Below, one piece after another: positions 15,403-16,666 of a stretch of 16,666 nucleotides of DNA. The DNA is from Desulfobulbus sp. (GTDB taxonomy: Bacteria; Desulfobacterota; Desulfobulbia; Desulfobulbales; Desulfobulbaceae). A program made the translations under genes and the position numbers. The DNA lies in assembly GCA_028684915.1 (NCBI GenBank), contig JAQUEZ010000127.1, positions 1-16,666 of the forward strand. The letters are read 5' to 3'. The notes under the pieces are model-generated. The model worked only from the letters and a program-made list of their open reading frames with translations, did not search any database and was not told where the DNA came from. Within the stretch, counting starts at the first letter, position 1; the number at the start of each line of letters is the position of its first letter.

Positions 15403-15726
15403 CGCACCGGGAAAAATTTCTTCGATATTGTTGAAGTTACAATACACCTTTTGCGGCGGCTACCCTGAAAAACGTTTTAACCGAAGCGAAACCGCCACCA
15501 TATCTGCCACAAGGTTCATCTTTGGGAGCTGCCCCTAATTTCTACACGGGATACCTGCAATGGTAACCGATCACGGGGGAACCCCAAAGGCGCCGTTTAT
15601 CAACGGACTTGTAAGCGATTGCAGGGTGCCGGAGGTGCAAGGCATCGGACTGTGCAGCGTACACCTGTACGTAAACAGGCCGATAACACCGCAGATTCGG
15701 TGCCCCGTGATCGCTTACCTGCAATG
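15403..15726. other. non-coding stretch rich in small palindromes
   Basis: No convincing gene in 324 bp; short open frames on both strands lack protein character. It holds the palindrome AAAACGTTTT (15469-15478), the dyads CCGTT-AACGG (15593-15606), CGTAC-GTACG (15658-15671) and CACCG-CGGTG (15687-15702), and the large inverted repeat listed separately. ACGGGATAC at 15546-15554 recurs at 16069-16077. Confidence 0.5.
15563..15718. repeat. 156-bp inverted repeat with an internal third copy
   Basis: GTAACCGATCACGGGG (15563-15578) is inverted at 15703-15718 with 15 of 16 bases matching. A diverged third copy, GTAAGCGATTGCAGGG (15611-15626), has the orientation of the left arm. ACCTGCAAT also occurs as a direct repeat at 15553-15561 and 15718-15726, just outside both arms. 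Between the arms are three short perfect dyads. It could fold as a branched hairpin, as in a structured RNA or a recombinase site. No known element is recognised. Confidence 0.6.
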
Positions 15727-15975
15727 TCATGGATTAAGAATGGTGTCACTGGAACCAGCGGATGTGTCTGGCTTAATTGCAATTAGGTGATATTCAATAT
15801 CTCCTGTAAAGGAAAAATCACCAAATCCCCTAATCCAATTGGCACATTTTCGACATTGAAAATCTGTATTTTCTTCGAGTGATAAAAGGTTTTCAAGTTG
15901 ATCTTCTCCATAAAATTCTCCGCAATGGGGGCAGAATCCGTCTCTATTGCCGAACCCTAATTCTTCAAATTCCAT
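15727..15975 (-). CDS. small zinc-ribbon protein
   Basis: An 82-residue acidic protein with a treble C-x2-C pattern: CPHC (C15, C18) and CRKC (C41, C44), 22 residues apart, as in a zinc ribbon. I cannot place it in a named family. Start: ATG 15975 with AGGTG nine nt upstream. ATGs at 15993 and 16011 would extend it by 6 or 12 residues. The last residues (SSDTILNP) are encoded inside one of the direct repeats, so the natural end may have been altered by repeat-associated rearrangement. It has the same direction as the small membrane gene upstream. Zinc ribbons of this size are often nucleic-acid or protein adaptors; no function is claimed. Confidence 0.6.
   Translation of the reverse strand: MEFEELGFGNRDGFCPHCGEFYGEDQLENLLSLEENTDFQCRKCANWIRGFGDFSFTGDIEYHLIAIKPDTSAGSSDTILNP
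15731..15756. repeat. diverged direct repeat, copy A
   Basis: GGATTAAGAATGGTGTCACT and the next six bases match the pattern GRATTAAGNATGGT followed by a C/G-rich part and GGRAC. It overlaps the 3' end of the zinc-ribbon ORF and is the most diverged copy. Confidence 0.45.
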
Positions 15976-16038
15976 AATCTGTTTCACCTGCATAGATATA
16001 ACGCGAAACATCTGGGGCTTGGCCGCAGGATGTTGCTT

Positions 16039-16066
16039 GAATTAAGTATGGTGGCCCCCGGGACTC
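16039..16066. repeat. diverged direct repeat, copy B
   Basis: GAATTAAGTATGGTGGCCCC and the following bases, 308 bp after copy A in the same orientation. It lies between the zinc-ribbon and membrane ORFs. ATATAACG occurs on both sides (about 15997 and 16098). Confidence 0.5.
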
Positions 16067-16115
16067 TTACGGGATACAAGCGGGGATACCGTCAAAATAT
16101 AACGTGGTATGTCCT

Positions 16116-16373
16116 CTATTGCCATTGTTTCATTTCATTGATCGCATCGAAAACTACATAACCCCAAACAACAAAAAGCATAAGGACTATTCCGGCAAAC
16201 AAAAGGGTTAGCGCCAAAAATCCAAAAGGTTTTTTCTGCCTCAGGCAAATTTTGTCAGTATCGGTATGTCGTATTGTCCCTGCTTTAATTCCCTCATATA
16301 CGTTCTTGCTGAGAACCCATGCCAACCATCCATTAATCACACTGACTAGAATTATTCTGAATAGTTGAATCAT
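16116..16373 (-). CDS. small membrane protein, two predicted helices
   Basis: An 85-residue protein with two hydrophobic segments, about 3-21 and 50-74, joined by a basic polar loop (RHTDTDKICLRQKKP). It should sit in the inner membrane as a hairpin. No family is recognised. The region is AT-rich compared with the genes left of 15350. The ATG at 16373 has no good Shine-Dalgarno site (only AT-rich DNA upstream), so the start is uncertain, but the amphipathic layout and codon use look real. It is bounded by copies B and C of the direct repeat. Confidence 0.5.
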   Translation of the reverse strand: MIQLFRIILVSVINGWLAWVLSKNVYEGIKAGTIRHTDTDKICLRQKKPFGFLALTLLFAGIVLMLFVVWGYVVFDAINEMKQWQ

Positions 16374-16429
16374 TATATTTTTACTGCTAACGTGGAGATC
16401 TACGGCTATCCAGTAGAATATTATTGTTG

Positions 16430-16456
16430 GAATTAAGCATGGTTGCCCCGGAACAC
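16430..16456. repeat. diverged direct repeat, copy C
   Basis: GAATTAAGCATGGTTGCCCC and following bases, 391 bp after copy B in the same orientation. The AT-rich DNA between it and 16556 shows no gene. Confidence 0.5.
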
Positions 16457-16556
16457 ATAGTGTATTTATAAATCGATGAGTTTTATTTTCAGTTATGCTT
16501 TTTAAAGTAAAAATCTTTTTTAGCCATTCATCACAAATTTTCTATGGTAACAAAAT

Positions 16557-16666
16557 TCAGTTGGATTTGGCCGACTCGGGATAAGCCCCGAGTGACTTGA
16601 ATATCTGGCCCGGCAAATCGTCCAGGTGTATCAGCGGCCTAAACCCCGGCAAGATACGGTCGTTGT
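16557..16666 (-). CDS. 3' end of a gene entering from the right (partial)
   Basis: On the minus strand one frame is open from the window edge to a TGA at 16559-16557, giving about 35 residues including PGFRPLIHLDDLPGQIFKSL and ending SAKSN. The residue mix and higher GC than the DNA just left of it suggest a real C-terminus. The family is not recognised. The hairpin ACTCGGG/CCCGAGT (16574-16593) lies inside it and is probably incidental. Confidence 0.45.
   Translation of the reverse strand, partial: NDRILPGFRPLIHLDDLPGQIFKSLGAYPESAKSN

Noticed and set aside
15560..15790. Short open frames on both strands over the palindromic region
   Set aside because: Neither has a good ribosome site or protein-like composition; the stretch is explained by inverted repeats.
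15540..16456. Integron cassette array with attC sites
   Set aside because: The repeats lack paired RYYYAAC and GTTRRRY core sites, the ATATAACG copies are direct rather than inverted, and no integrase gene is visible.

Overview
The window is bacterial chromosomal DNA. It holds nine well-supported protein genes in mixed orientation, compact operon spacing, clear Shine-Dalgarno sites and several Rho-independent terminators. The set (RlhA-type U32 protein, RsgA, a COG2509 flavoprotein, a DUF6172 protein, a dCache chemoreceptor and a choline-to-betaine operon) fits a Gram-negative, motile proteobacterium-like organism. The style resembles Desulfobacterota, perhaps Desulfobulbales, but this is a weak inference: no rRNA or taxonomic marker is present.

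Layout. Positions 1-79 may hold the tail of an incoming gene. A secreted M23 peptidase (246-1247, minus) lies back to back with a U32/RlhA-like gene (1383-3236, plus). A strong bidirectional terminator (3279-3312) separates the latter from a minus-strand operon read from 8310 down to 3369: GntR/FCD regulator, betA (choline dehydrogenase), betB (betaine aldehyde dehydrogenase) and a ChoX-like choline-binding periplasmic protein. Together these would capture choline and oxidise it to glycine betaine. The operon has no BetI, and the permease and ATPase of the transporter are not in the window. A methyl-accepting chemotaxis protein (8718-10715, plus) is divergent from it. The shared 407-bp spacer holds a long imperfect inverted repeat that could be the regulator's operator, so the locus may couple choline sensing, uptake and oxidation.

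Positions 11035-13496 carry three plus-strand genes: a flavodoxin-fold protein with an Isf-like four-cysteine motif, a small DUF6172 protein, and the ribosome-assembly GTPase RsgA. RsgA has a stable hairpin in its leader. It converges with a COG2509 FAD-dependent oxidoreductase (13551-15134, minus), which starts at TTG.

The right end looks different. At 15353-15402 there is only the 3' half of a tRNA-Pro(UGG) on the minus strand, followed in its own direction by an intact terminator. To its right are short inverted repeats inside a 156-bp dyad, three diverged 26-28 bp direct repeats, a small zinc-ribbon ORF, a small two-helix membrane ORF, and a partial gene leaving the window. The simplest reading is a genomic-island boundary: an element inserted into a tRNA-Pro gene, with the chromosome to the left and island DNA to the right. 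This is the most promising region for something undescribed. No CRISPR array, insertion sequence, rRNA or complete tRNA was seen.
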